A stretch of DNA of 64,000 nucleotides. Source: Corynebacterium jeikeium (GTDB lineage: Bacteria; Actinomycetota; Actinomycetes; Mycobacteriales; Mycobacteriaceae). Where the stretch lies: NCBI RefSeq assembly GCF_000738265.1, contig NZ_JFCQ01000020.1, positions 1 to 64,000 of the forward strand, in the 5' to 3' direction. Positions 43,407-54,418 of this stretch are shown one piece after another; positions within the stretch are counted from its first letter, which is position 1; every line of letters begins with the position of its first letter. The notes beneath the pieces were generated by a model that made no database searches, was not told the DNA's origin, and worked only from the letters and a program-made list of their open reading frames with translations. The translations under genes were made by a program, and so were the position numbers.

Positions 43407-44681
43407 ATGAACGCCACACCCCAGAACAACAGCTTCCCGAACGCTAGCCACCCGAACGCCGGCCGCCCGAACGATACCGTGACCGTCCCCGACCTCGACA
43501 CCCTGCGCGCCCGCGGGACGATGAAGTGGACCGTCTACGACGAGGACGTGCTGCCGCTGTGGGTCGCCGAGACCGACTTCGACACCTGCCCAGCCGTCAA
43601 GCAGGCCATCCAGTCGGGCGTGGATCGCGAATACTTCGGCTACGAGCGCCGCAACGGTTCCGTGGAGAAGGCCCTGGCAGGCTTCCTATCCCGCCGCTTC
43701 GACTGGCAGATCGACCCGACGTGGGTGCGGCTGGTCCCGGATGTGGTCAAGGGTGTTGCTGCAGCTATTGATGAATTGACGCCGCAGGGCTCCGACGTGA
43801 TCGTCCCAGTGCCGAGCTACCACCCGTTCTTCGACGTGCCGAGTGCGGTGAACCGCCCGAAGGTCGAGGTGGAAATGACCAAGAGGGGCAACAAGAGCCC
43901 GCAGGGCGCCGAGGACACAGAGGAGTGGGCCTTCGACTACGAGGCGCTGGAGAAGGCCTTCGCTAGCAGCGAAAACCCGGCAGGTGTGGGCGCGATGATC
44001 GTGTGCAACCCCTACAACCCTTTGGGGCGCGCGTGGCGCCCGGAGGAACTAGCCAAGCTGGTGGAACTGGCCGAGAAGTACAACGTCCGCCTGATCTCCG
44101 ACGAGATCCACGCGCCAGTGGTCTACGCCCCGCACAAGCACACTCCCCTGGCGACGCTCAGTGAGGCAGCCGCGCGGGTGACCGTGACGGTGCTGGCGAC
44201 CTCGAAGGGCTGGAACACCGCGGGCCTGCACTGCGCGCAGATGATCTTCACCAACCCGGACGATCGCGCGGTAATGGCTAAGGTCAGTCCGCTGCGCACG
44301 GGATCCTCCTCCACCCTGGGGCAGGTCGCCGCCGAGGCCGCTTACACGAACGGCGAGGCCTGGCTAGATAACGAACTGGAGTATCTGCAGGGCAACCTGG
44401 ATCTGCTGGAACGCCGACTACCGGAGGTGCTGCCCGGCGCGAAGTTCACCCGCCCCGAGGCCAGCTTCCTGCTGTGGGTCGACCTCAGCGCGGTACCGGG
44501 GCTGGAGGAAAGCCCGGGTAAGAAGCTGCTGGAAGGCGCACGCGTGGCCTTCAACGAAGGAACCATGTTCGGCACGCAGGGTGCGGGACATGTGCGTATC
44601 AACTTCGGAACGTCGCGGGAGATCCTCAACGCGACCCTGGATCGCATCGCGGAATTCGCTAAGACGAACCTGAACGGTTAA
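43407..44681 (+). CDS. aecD: PLP-dependent C-S beta-lyase (cystathionine beta-lyase, MalY/PatB type)
   Basis: 424 residues. Fold type I aminotransferase fold; PLP Lys267 in LATSKGWNTAGLH, with LPLWVAETDFDTCP, VPSYHPFF and NPYNPLGRAW typical of the MalY/PatB C-S lyases. Corynebacterial AecD makes homocysteine from cystathionine for methionine synthesis. The exact McbR site 21 nt upstream supports this assignment. The ATG at 43407 has GGGAAG just upstream; an earlier ATG at 43389 lies within the promoter. An Asn-rich N-tail (PQNNSFPNASHPNAG) is variable. Confidence 0.88.
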   Translation: MNATPQNNSFPNASHPNAGRPNDTVTVPDLDTLRARGTMKWTVYDEDVLPLWVAETDFDTCPAVKQAIQSGVDREYFGYERRNGSVEKALAGFLSRRFDWQIDPTWVRLVPDVVKGVAAAIDELTPQGSDVIVPVPSYHPFFDVPSAVNRPKVEVEMTKRGNKSPQGAEDTEEWAFDYEALEKAFASSENPAGVGAMIVCNPYNPLGRAWRPEELAKLVELAEKYNVRLISDEIHAPVVYAPHKHTPLATLSEAAARVTVTVLATSKGWNTAGLHCAQMIFTNPDDRAVMAKVSPLRTGSSSTLGQVAAEAAYTNGEAWLDNELEYLQGNLDLLERRLPEVLPGAKFTRPEASFLLWVDLSAVPGLEESPGKKLLEGARVAFNEGTMFGTQGAGHVRINFGTSREILNATLDRIAEFAKTNLNG

Positions 44682-44692
44682 CTTGGCAAAGT

Positions 44693-46654
<1,962 letters not shown>

Positions 46655-46701
46655 GCAGCATCTCCGCTGCTAACGCCAACGTGCAAGAGTAGCCTGGAAG
46701 A

Positions 46702-48090
46702 ATGACTGAGTTACCCCCTAACATCACCGAGTTCACTACCTTCGACGGCGCAAAAGTTGGCGTCGGCACCGAAGAAGCAAAGACCGCAGAGCAGCAGGTA
46801 CGCGACAACGACAGCAACTACGTATTCCACAGCTGGTCGGCGCAAGAAAAGATCAACCCGCAGCCGCTGAGCTACGCCGAAGGCCCGTGGATCTACGACT
46901 ACCAGGGCAACGGCTACCTGGATCTGGGCAGCCAGCTGGTGAGCGCCAACCTGGGTCACGCGCACCCGAAGCTGGTGGAGGCAATTCAGCAGCAGGCCGT
47001 ACGCATCACCAACCAGAACCCCGCGTTCTCCAACGATGTTCGTAGCGAGCTTGCCAAAGAGATCGTGGAGCAAGCGCAGGGCGACTTCTCCCACATCTTC
47101 TTTACCAACGGCGGCGCAGACGCCATCGAGCACGCCATCCGCATGGCTCGCCTGACCACCGGCAAGTCCAAAATCCTGACGGCTTACCGCAGCTACCACG
47201 GCGCTACTGGCTCCGCAATTATGGCCACCGGCGAGGCACGCCGCCACGGCAACCCCACCACCGACGGCGACGTGAAACACTTCTGGGGGCCGTTCCTGTA
47301 CCGCAGCGCCTTCTACTCCACCACCCCGGAGGAAGAGTGCGCCCGCGCACTGCAGTCGCTGGAGGAAACCCTGGTGTACGAGGACAACGTGGCAGCAGTG
47401 CTGATCGAGTCCGTCGTGGGATCCAGCGGCATTATTGTCCCGCCGGAAGGCTTCCTGCAGGGCGTACGCGACATCTGTGACCGCCACGGCGCGCTCTACA
47501 TCGCCGACGAGGTCATGGTCGGCTTCGGCCGTACCGGCAAGATGTTCGCCTACGAACACGGCGGCGCGGACCTGCAGCCGGACCTGGTGACTTTCGCTAA
47601 GGGCGTGAACTCCGGCATGGCGCCGCTGGGCGGCGTGATGATGAACGAGGCAGTGTACCGGCGCTTCGCAGACAAGTCCTACCCGGGCGGCCTAACCTAC
47701 TCTGGCCACCCGCTGGCTGCGGCCCCGGGGCTGGCGGCGCAGAAGGTGTACCGCGAGGAAAAGATCTTCGAGAAGGTAGCCGACCTAGGCGAGCGCGTGA
47801 TTGCCCCGGCGCTGCAGAAAATCGCGGAGAACCACCCGAGCGTTGGCAACGTCCGCGGCAAGGGCTTCTTCTGGGCTGTCGAGTTCGTCAGCGACCAGGA
47901 GGCCAAGACCCCCATGGGCGGCGAGGCCATGGGCGCGTTCGGCGCGGAGCTGAAGAAGGCCGGCATCTGGCCGATGGTTTCCGGCAACCGCCTGCACTTC
48001 GCCCCGCCGCTGATCACCACCGAGGAGCAGCTGAACTGGGCTCTGGAGATCGTCGACCGCGCTGCTTCGGTCGTTGACCAGGCACTGTAA
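46702..48090 (+). CDS. Class III PLP aminotransferase
   Basis: 462 residues. PLP Lys300 in VTFAKGVNSGMAPLGG, IADEVMVGFGRTGKMFA, and FTNGGADAIEHAIRMAR are omega-aminotransferase motifs. The amino donor (taurine, beta-alanine, GABA or diamine) cannot be decided. TAGCCT (46690-46695) lies 6 nt before the ATG, so it may be leaderless. A bidirectional terminator follows. Confidence 0.85.
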   Translation: MTELPPNITEFTTFDGAKVGVGTEEAKTAEQQVRDNDSNYVFHSWSAQEKINPQPLSYAEGPWIYDYQGNGYLDLGSQLVSANLGHAHPKLVEAIQQQAVRITNQNPAFSNDVRSELAKEIVEQAQGDFSHIFFTNGGADAIEHAIRMARLTTGKSKILTAYRSYHGATGSAIMATGEARRHGNPTTDGDVKHFWGPFLYRSAFYSTTPEEECARALQSLEETLVYEDNVAAVLIESVVGSSGIIVPPEGFLQGVRDICDRHGALYIADEVMVGFGRTGKMFAYEHGGADLQPDLVTFAKGVNSGMAPLGGVMMNEAVYRRFADKSYPGGLTYSGHPLAAAPGLAAQKVYREEKIFEKVADLGERVIAPALQKIAENHPSVGNVRGKGFFWAVEFVSDQEAKTPMGGEAMGAFGAELKKAGIWPMVSGNRLHFAPPLITTEEQLNWALEIVDRAASVVDQAL

Positions 48091-48142
48091 GGCTTTCCAG
48101 GCCACGGCGCTGCCGGCCCCAGCACCGGCCCAGCAATAGCAA

Positions 48143-48176
48143 AAATCCCGGCTGAATCTTCCAGCCGGGATTTTTT
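48143..48176. terminator. Bidirectional terminator
   Basis: AATCCCGGCTG, loop AATCTT, then CAGCCGGGATT with A-run on the left and T-run on the right. It serves the aminotransferase gene on + and the CsbD gene on -. Confidence 0.88.
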
Positions 48177-48186
48177 GTCTTAAGTT

Positions 48187-48390
48187 TTACTTCTGAGCGT
48201 CGCCCAGAACCTTGTTCACAGCGTCGGTGGCCTTGTCCTTCAGCTCGTTGGCCTTTTCCTTGATGTCGGACTTGGTCTGGTCTGCGCGACCCTCGTTGGC
48301 CAGATCGTCGTTGTTGGTAGCCTCGCCTGCGGCCTCCTTGGCCTGACCTGCTACACCCTCTGCCTTGTTCTTCAGATCGTCGATGGACAT
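48187..48390 (-). CDS. CsbD-family stress protein
   Basis: 67 residues, highly charged and Ala/Lys/Asp-rich: DLKNKAEGVAGQAKEAAGEA and DIKEKANELKDKATDAVNKV. This matches the CsbD family of small general-stress proteins, function unknown. AAAGGA precedes the ATG at 48390. Monocistronic, ending at the bidirectional terminator. Confidence 0.9.
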   Translation of the reverse strand: MSIDDLKNKAEGVAGQAKEAAGEATNNDDLANEGRADQTKSDIKEKANELKDKATDAVNKVLGDAQK

Positions 48391-48475
48391 GTAGTGACCT
48401 TTCCTTTCGTTGGGGTCTGCCCACCGGGCCGGGCCGCGGTCACGACCCTCGAATCACCCAGCGGGCATGGTGGCA

Positions 48476-49330
48476 TTAATTGTACTCGTAAAAGCCCTTG
48501 CCGGACTTGCGTCCGGTGTGGCCTGCGGTGACCATGCGGCGCAGCAGCGGCGGGCATGCGTAGCTCGGGTCACCGAACTCCTTGTACATGACGTCCGCGA
48601 TGAAAGCGCAGGTATCCAGGCCAACCATGTCGGCCAGGGTCAGCGGGCCCATCGGGTGGTTGGCGCCCAACTTCATGCCCGTATCGATGTCCTCCGGGGT
48701 TGCCACGCCGTTTTCCACCATGCGAATGGCGGAAAGCATGTACGGCACCAGCAGGAAGTTCACGATAAAGCCGGAACGGTCCTTCGCACGGATGGCCTGC
48801 TTGCCCAGGGTCTCGGTGGCGTAGGTCTGTGCAACCTCAACGACGTCCTCGTCGGAGGTCAGCGCCGGGATGACCTCCACCAGCGGCAGAACCGGAACGG
48901 GGTTGAAGAAGTGCAGGCCCAGCACACGGCCCGGGTTCTTGGTGGCGCTGGCGATGGTCTGGATCGGCAGGGAGGACGTGTTGGAGCACAGCGGCGCCTT
49001 CTTATCCTCAACGATCTCGTCCAGCTTGGCGAAGACATCCTTCTTGATGTCCTCGTTCTCGATGATGGCTTCCATCACCAGCTCGCGGTCAGCGAAGTCT
49101 TCCAGCTTGGTGGTGAAGGTCAGGCGGCCGAGTGCTGCGTCGCGGTCTTCCTCGGACAGCTTGCCGCGGCTCACGGCCTTCTCCAGTGACTTCTCGATGC
49201 GAGCCTTACCCGCATCGGCGAACTCCTGCTTGGCCTCCCATACCAGCACGTCGCTGCCGGCCTTGGCTGCGACCTCTGCGATACCGGCTCCCATCAGGCC
49301 TGCACCGATGACACCTACACGCTGAACCAT
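48476..49330 (-). CDS. 3-hydroxybutyryl-CoA dehydrogenase
   Basis: 284 residues. NAD fold VGVIGAGLMGAGIAEVAAKAG at the N-terminus; catalytic LGLHFFNPVPVLPLVEVIPA (His) and DRSGFIVNFLLVPYMLSA; C-terminal GANHPMGPLTLADMVGLDTC. It oxidises or reduces 3-hydroxyacyl-CoA in fatty acid metabolism (FadB2/Hbd group). The ATG at 49330 with AAGGAG 5 nt upstream is preferred to the GTG two codons earlier. Confidence 0.92.
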   Translation of the reverse strand: MVQRVGVIGAGLMGAGIAEVAAKAGSDVLVWEAKQEFADAGKARIEKSLEKAVSRGKLSEEDRDAALGRLTFTTKLEDFADRELVMEAIIENEDIKKDVFAKLDEIVEDKKAPLCSNTSSLPIQTIASATKNPGRVLGLHFFNPVPVLPLVEVIPALTSDEDVVEVAQTYATETLGKQAIRAKDRSGFIVNFLLVPYMLSAIRMVENGVATPEDIDTGMKLGANHPMGPLTLADMVGLDTCAFIADVMYKEFGDPSYACPPLLRRMVTAGHTGRKSGKGFYEYN

Positions 49331-49426
49331 GGTCACTCCTTTTTTATAGGTTTATTCGTACTTGATCCAGACTACCGATGTTGCCGACCCTGATGTGGCT
49401 AACGCTATTCCTGGCCTATTCCCGAC

Positions 49427-51349
49427 CTATTTCTTATCGACGCCCTCTTCTTCCGCCGCCTTGTCGTCCTCAGCAGAGTCGTCCGTTATCAGCTCGCCTT
49501 CCTGGTCGTACATCGGGCGTGTGGGCGAGATCTCTGCGTCGTTATCCACGTCGCCAACGATTCCCAGGTCTCCCTCAATGCGCACGTTACCGGGGATAAC
49601 GAGGTTTCCTTCCGCGTCGTATTCGAAGCGTGCGTGCTCGTTGCCCTCATTGTCATAGCCCGGCGCCGGGCGGGATTCGTGCTCGGCCAGCTTCTCAGCG
49701 GAGTCGGTCTTGCCCCACTGGCGACTCGGCGGCTCGGGGCGAGCCGCCGAGTCGTCATTCATGCCCTTAATAAGCGAGTACATCATCACGAAGTTAAACA
49801 GCACGAATGGGAAACCGATGATGATCACCGTTTGCTGCAGCGCATCAATTCCGGAATCCGGAGCCATGATGAGAATCGCGCCCGCGACAGCGCCGATCAT
49901 GATGCACCACAACAGGCGGTACATCAGCGGGGTCTTGCCCTCTACACCGGCGGCGAACATGTCGTTGATCAATGCGGCAGAGTCGATCGAGGTGACGAAG
50001 AAGATGGCGATAACGAACAGCGCCAGGATGCTGATAGCCAACGTCCATGGGAAATGCTCCAGGAACGCAAACAGCGCGGTGGCCGGGTCGCCCTGCTCAA
50101 CGATCGGCTTGGTCAGCACACCCGGTTCCTTCCTCTCGATGTCCAGTCCGGCGTAACCGAAAACGGAGAACCAGAGGATCGTGAATGCCGTCGGCAGCAG
50201 CAGAACGCCACCAATGAACTCACGGACAGTGCGGCCACGGGAAATGCGGGCGACGAACATGCCAACGAAGGGCGACCAACAAATTGTCCATGCCCAGTAG
50301 AACACCGTCCACTTGCCCTGCCAGCCCGGGTTGACCTGCTGGGAATCGGACCAGAACATGATCTTCGGCAGGTATTCCGCGTACAGACTTGTTGCATCCA
50401 TCGTGCCGCGCAGAAGCAGCAGCGTCGGGCCGGTCAGAAGAATGAAAACCATCAGGCCAGTGGCCGCCAGGATGTTGATGTTGGACAGCCACTTAATACC
50501 CTTGGATAGCCCCGTAGCGACCGAAATGGACGACGCGGTGACGATCACAACCAGGATAATGATCTGCACCCACGCAACGTTCTGTGCACCGAACACCGTG
50601 GCCAGGCCAGAGTTGATCTGCAGCGTACCAAGACCGACCGACACCGCGATGCCGAAAACGGTACCGATGATAGCGAGGGCGTCAATAAGCTTTCCGGGCC
50701 ACGAGTAAATGCTCGCCCCAAGGATCGGCGCAAAGATGCTGGACACACGCGGCGGCAAGTGGCGCTTGTAGATGAAGTAACCCAAGGCCAGGCCAGGCAG
50801 TGCGAAGATGACCCACATGTGCAGGCCGAAGTGGTACAGGGTGAAGCCCATGGCTTCCCCGATGGCCTCGGTACTCATCGGCTCTGCGTCCTGCATCGGA
50901 ACGTTGACGACGTGGTTGATCGGCTCGGCCACACCGTAGAACATCAGCACTGAACCCAAACCACCGGCGAAGAGCATGGCGAACCAGGACGTGGTTCTAA
51001 AAGCTGGCTCCTCGCCCTCTACGCCCAGACGCATCCGGCCAAAGCGCGAGACGAACAGCACCATCAGGAACAGGAAGGCCAGAGAGATGCTGCCGATGTA
51101 GAGCCAGTTGAAGTTCTCCAGCAGCCAGTTAGCACCTGTGGACAGGCTACTTGCGGCCTTGTCCTTCAAGATGATCGCAGCAGAGACGAAAGCAACGATA
51201 AAGCCGAAGGAGACCCAGAAAATGAGCGGGTCAACTTTCACCTTTTCCGCAGTAGCCTTGCCCGAGGTGGTGTCCGCGGCGCTATCCGCGGTGGTTTTGT
51301 CTTTTGACGCCTTGGCCGTGGCCTTGGCAGTAGATGATTCGCCTTCCAT
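49427..51349 (-). CDS. BCCT-family osmolyte/betaine transporter
   Basis: 640 residues with twelve predicted membrane helices. The BCCT signature is clear: WTVFYWAWTICWSPFVGMFVARISRGRTVREF, with GVAEPINHV and the Gly-rich TM5 segment (AVSVGLGTLQINSGLATVFG). An N-terminal Ala/Thr/Lys-rich tail (1-38) and a C-terminal acidic tail of about 100 residues (ending EEEGVDKK) suggest osmosensing as in BetP, but the tail here is acidic and BetP's sensor is basic. The substrate may be betaine, ectoine, proline or carnitine. Confidence 0.9.
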   Translation of the reverse strand: MEGESSTAKATAKASKDKTTADSAADTTSGKATAEKVKVDPLIFWVSFGFIVAFVSAAIILKDKAASSLSTGANWLLENFNWLYIGSISLAFLFLMVLFVSRFGRMRLGVEGEEPAFRTTSWFAMLFAGGLGSVLMFYGVAEPINHVVNVPMQDAEPMSTEAIGEAMGFTLYHFGLHMWVIFALPGLALGYFIYKRHLPPRVSSIFAPILGASIYSWPGKLIDALAIIGTVFGIAVSVGLGTLQINSGLATVFGAQNVAWVQIIILVVIVTASSISVATGLSKGIKWLSNINILAATGLMVFILLTGPTLLLLRGTMDATSLYAEYLPKIMFWSDSQQVNPGWQGKWTVFYWAWTICWSPFVGMFVARISRGRTVREFIGGVLLLPTAFTILWFSVFGYAGLDIERKEPGVLTKPIVEQGDPATALFAFLEHFPWTLAISILALFVIAIFFVTSIDSAALINDMFAAGVEGKTPLMYRLLWCIMIGAVAGAILIMAPDSGIDALQQTVIIIGFPFVLFNFVMMYSLIKGMNDDSAARPEPPSRQWGKTDSAEKLAEHESRPAPGYDNEGNEHARFEYDAEGNLVIPGNVRIEGDLGIVGDVDNDAEISPTRPMYDQEGELITDDSAEDDKAAEEEGVDKK

Positions 51350-51625
51350 GGCGGGATCACACCCTAAATTCTTGCTAGTTCGTGTGTAGCCGGGAGATCC
51401 GACTTACCGCCCTACCCTAGTGCCTCGGCCGAACAAGTTCCGACGCAGCCTCCTCAACCAGTGCCCCAGAAGGTCTTTCGGCTGTCCGGCAAACCAGCAA
51501 ACAATGTGTAGAGACCTTGCAGATCGTACACAGCTTGTTCCCAGAAAGACTATTTACATTGGGCACCAGTGGTCAACAGAAAGGAATCACATACGAACGG
51601 TCATTTCTCCTCTTGAAACGTCAGC
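51350..51625. other. Non-coding region upstream of the BCCT gene
   Basis: No ORF with coding character. It is more AT-rich than its neighbours towards 51530-51620 (ACTATTTACATTGGG, AACAGAAAGGAATCAC). A promoter for the BCCT gene should lie here, but no clear -35/-10 pair was found on the reverse strand. Confidence 0.4.
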
Positions 51626-51664
51626 AAGAAGCCCCCAGGTTTTAAGTCCGCCTGGGGGCTTCTT
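51626..51664 (-). terminator. Strong hairpin terminator
   Basis: AAGAAGCCCCCAGG (51626-51639) and CCTGGGGGCTTCTT (51651-51664) form a perfect 14-bp stem with an 11-nt loop. It lies 30 nt after the stop of the Gly/Gln-rich protein gene on the reverse strand, which it probably terminates. Confidence 0.8.
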
Positions 51665-51694
51665 GTATGTGGCATTGGCCGGTGACGTTGAGCC

Positions 51695-52522
51695 TTAGCT
51701 CGGGGTGCCCTGCGGCTCCCTGGGACTATTAGACAAGCTGCTCATGAGGTCGTTGAGGTCGCTCAGGCTATCGTCGAGCAAGTCCTCCATGTCCGACAGG
51801 TCAGTTCCCATCGTCGGGAAGTTGTCGGTTGGGAACGGCAGGCTAGGAGACGTGTTACCACCGCCGGATCCGCCAGAGTCACCAGAACCGCCGGATCCAC
51901 CCAAACTGTCGCTACCTCCCTGGCCCGTCGTGTTCGTCGGCTGGCTTTCGGAGGAGCTGGGCTTCTTGTCTCCACCCTCATCGTCATCGGACATGGAGTT
52001 GTAGATCAGTACCCCGCCAACAATGAGGGCAACCAGAACCAGCAAACCAATGACGATCTTGACTACATTGCCATTTCCGCCCTGAGCGTTGGGGCCGCCC
52101 TGGCCATAAGGCTGACCAAACGGCTGGCCGGGCTGGCCGGGTTGACCGTAACCCTGCTGGCCGTAACCCTGCTGACCGTAACCCTGTTGGCCATAACCCT
52201 GCTGGCCATAGCCACCCTGGGAGGGGTTAAACCCCTGGTTACCGGGGTAAGGTGCGCCACCCGGCGCAGCGTTAGCGGCACCTTGCGGGGCTCCATAGGG
52301 CGAACCATATTGGCCAGCACCCTGAGCGCCTGCTGCATTATTAGTTCCAGAGGAACCGAATACCTGGGTACTTTGGTCATCCTGACGACGGTACTGTGGC
52401 GGCTCCGGGGTATTGTCCGCGGATCCAGCGCCGGTGCCGTTGCTGCCACCATTCGAGGAGGAGAACGGGTCAGAGCTGCCGTTTCCTCCTCCGCCAAAGG
52501 GATTGTTGTCCTGTGGTGCCAT
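51695..52522 (-). CDS. Single-span membrane protein with GYGQQ repeats
   Basis: 275 residues. The N-terminal 155 residues are Gly/Gln/Asn/Pro/Tyr-rich with tandem GYGQQ repeats (four plus a variant). One membrane helix (VVKIVIGLLVLVALIVGGVLI) follows, then a Ser/Gly-rich outer linker and an acidic C-terminus (DLSDMEDLLDDSLSDLNDL). No family recognised. The layout (disordered Tyr/Gln head inside, small domain outside) resembles that of the Ltp proteins at 1.4-2.9 kb but without the Ltp domain. Confidence 0.7.
   Translation of the reverse strand: MAPQDNNPFGGGGNGSSDPFSSSNGGSNGTGAGSADNTPEPPQYRRQDDQSTQVFGSSGTNNAAGAQGAGQYGSPYGAPQGAANAAPGGAPYPGNQGFNPSQGGYGQQGYGQQGYGQQGYGQQGYGQPGQPGQPFGQPYGQGGPNAQGGNGNVVKIVIGLLVLVALIVGGVLIYNSMSDDDEGGDKKPSSSESQPTNTTGQGGSDSLGGSGGSGDSGGSGGGNTSPSLPFPTDNFPTMGTDLSDMEDLLDDSLSDLNDLMSSLSNSPREPQGTPS
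52142..52216. repeat. Five 15-bp tandem repeats coding for GYGQQ
   Basis: Units at 52142, 52157, 52172, 52187 and 52202 follow YTGRCCRTAACCCTG with small changes. They are in frame with the GYGQQ repeats of the membrane protein, so unit number can change without breaking the gene. Confidence 0.9.
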
Positions 52523-52619
52523 CTATCTAAAACTTTCCATAACAAGAGCCAATATCGGTTGGCCTGAGGGTAACACGCCCAGGCCAACCTGCACGCACCT
52601 CTAGACTCCGAAGAACATG

Positions 52620-53594
52620 CTAACGCAGGTAACCTGCTGCTGCGCGAGTATCCGCGTTCTGAACCCCGCGACCGCCCCAGGAAAACGATGCGACTGTGTA
52701 GCCGTTACCGAAAGAAGCCGAGGCCAAAGTCTGCGGGCCGGAGTCCGACCAGCCCCACTTGGTGCCGTTGACACCCGGCAGGTGGACGGTACCCCAGTCC
52801 TGGCGGGTTCCATCGGCTGCCACGGGAGCTGCAGTGCGCATCCAGTGCAGAACTGCAGAGCGCGGGTGCCGGATGCGCAGCTGGTGCAGGAAGCGCGCAG
52901 TATCCGTGGCCGAGGTGTAGGAGTTGCCCCAGTGGGCAGCCGCACGAGTATTTCGCAGTCCGTATTCGCGGGCAATAGTGCTGATTGCCCGCGGGTACTT
53001 CCGGTTGATCTTCGAAGCAGCGCCATCGTCCGAGAAGCGAATCATGCGCTCGGCCAGGTAGCGGTCAGAGTTGCTTCGGTCGCCGTAGCGCAGCACGTAA
53101 TCGGCCATGTACAGCTTCACAATGGACAGCCCTGGGCGCGCCTCATCCGCGTTCGGGGTCTTGGCGATGCCGTTGTTGGTCACCACGGCCAGGGAAGTGC
53201 GGGCGGGCACGTTGTGGATCGTGCGCACCTTGTAGCCAGGGTTCGGTGCGGGGCGATTCGGTGCCGGTCGATTCGGCACAGGGCGGTTCGGCGCAGAGGA
53301 TCCTGGGATCTGGTTGGCGGACATGCCCAGTTTGTTGAGAGCGTCCTCCACGGCCTGCGGCACGGGCGGCAACTTCGGTGGCGGTGGGAGCTGCGGAAGC
53401 TGAACCTGCGGCAGCGGAGGCACCGATCCGGCGGGGCCTGGAGCAGCCGGGGCTGCGTTGGCCGGAACAGCCAGGCCGGCAACGCCCACTGCAGCAGTCA
53501 TTGCGGCCGTAGCGAAACCCTTGGCTACGGAGTGGCGAGAATCCTTGGCCGCATGCCGCGGCCGGTAGGTGTACTGGGAAAAGTTGAACGTCAT
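52620..53594 (-). CDS. Secreted penicillin-binding/beta-lactamase-like protein
   Basis: 324 residues. A signal peptide (about 1-48, ending PANAAPA) and a Pro/Asn-rich linker (APNRPVPNRPAPNRP) precede a domain with Ser157-x-x-Lys160 (LSIVK), Ser188-Asp-Asp (RFSDDGAAS) and KWGWSDSG (about 279-286) in the order of the SxxK / SxN / KTG motifs of serine beta-lactamase-fold enzymes. The second and third motifs are altered, so activity is uncertain. Related actinobacterial exported proteins are uncharacterised. It starts at ATG 53594 with AGAGG upstream. Confidence 0.65.
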   Translation of the reverse strand: MTFNFSQYTYRPRHAAKDSRHSVAKGFATAAMTAAVGVAGLAVPANAAPAAPGPAGSVPPLPQVQLPQLPPPPKLPPVPQAVEDALNKLGMSANQIPGSSAPNRPVPNRPAPNRPAPNPGYKVRTIHNVPARTSLAVVTNNGIAKTPNADEARPGLSIVKLYMADYVLRYGDRSNSDRYLAERMIRFSDDGAASKINRKYPRAISTIAREYGLRNTRAAAHWGNSYTSATDTARFLHQLRIRHPRSAVLHWMRTAAPVAADGTRQDWGTVHLPGVNGTKWGWSDSGPQTLASASFGNGYTVASFSWGGRGVQNADTRAAAGYLR

Positions 53595-53644
53595 AACCTC
53601 TAGTCCCGTTGGTTGACCTTGTCTTGGGCTGACAAGTGGGCGTC

Positions 53645-53664
53645 AACTAGAAAAAGATCTAGTT
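53645..53664. promoter_or_regulatory. Inverted repeat in AT-rich promoter region
   Basis: AACTAG (53645-53650), 8 bp, CTAGTT (53659-53664), followed by an about 35-bp A/T-rich run to 53694. It lies 50 bp before the secreted protein gene and may be its operator or promoter region. Confidence 0.35.
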
Positions 53665-53730
53665 AAGAAAACACAGAATAAATATACATAAATAGCAACG
53701 TGTGTTCTCGCCCAACGCGCGTAGCGCGGC

Positions 53731-54381
53731 CTAGCGGTAGAGCAACTCCATGACCTCTTGGTAGGGCGCCGGGTGCATACCCCAGGCATCCACGCCGACA
53801 TCAACCTGGCCGGGACCGGTGACGGGTTCCGCGGAGTGCAGGTGGCCGTGAATCACAAAGGGCACATTCAAGCGCAGGTTGTCATAGCGCGACTCCATGC
53901 CCTCATGGTCTTGCCCGGGGCGCGGAAAGTGGCACAGCCAGGCAACTTCACTATCGGCCTTCTTCGCTAGATCCTCGTTGTCCGCCACCCCATCGCCGTC
54001 CGGATCCCACGGGACAATGCACTGGTACGGCTGAACGGAATCGAAGACCTCCAGGAATCTGCGCTGGCGAGTCGCGCTATTGGCGTGCAGCGGATGGCAG
54101 GTGTCGTGATTTCCGGCAATCAAATGCGCCGTCACGTCTAGGCCCGACAACGCATCGTGCAGCAGTGATAGCGCCCTTTCCTCCTGCGGACCCCAACCGG
54201 AAGAAATATCCCCCAGCACCCACAAGGTATCGCCGGGGCTGAGAGCCGCGGTGAGGTTGCCAAGGATGGCCGCATCGTGGCGTTCGACATCGGCATCCCC
54301 GCGATCGTATCCGCGCAGCTCAGCAACGAAGGGATGGCCTAGATGCAGGTCGCTGGTGAACCAGGTGCGGGGATGGCTCAT
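53731..54381 (-). CDS. Calcineurin-like metallophosphoesterase
   Basis: 216 residues. Metal-binding motifs in order: DLHLGH, LGDISSG, GNHD and HGHLHS. The small YfcE/phage-type phosphoesterase build suggests hydrolysis of phosphate mono- or diesters; the substrate is unknown. ATG 54381 with AAGGAG about 6 nt upstream is preferred to the GTG two codons earlier. It diverges from the symporter gene, whose 5' end lies next to it. Confidence 0.85.
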   Translation of the reverse strand: MSHPRTWFTSDLHLGHPFVAELRGYDRGDADVERHDAAILGNLTAALSPGDTLWVLGDISSGWGPQEERALSLLHDALSGLDVTAHLIAGNHDTCHPLHANSATRQRRFLEVFDSVQPYQCIVPWDPDGDGVADNEDLAKKADSEVAWLCHFPRPGQDHEGMESRYDNLRLNVPFVIHGHLHSAEPVTGPGQVDVGVDAWGMHPAPYQEVMELLYR

Positions 54382-54418
54382 TTTCACTCCTTGTGTGCGG
54401 GTACCAGCCCTACTCTAA

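Noticed and set aside
52142..52216. CRISPR-like array
   Set aside because: Units are contiguous 15-mers without spacers and are in frame with GYGQQ repeats; no cas genes are present.
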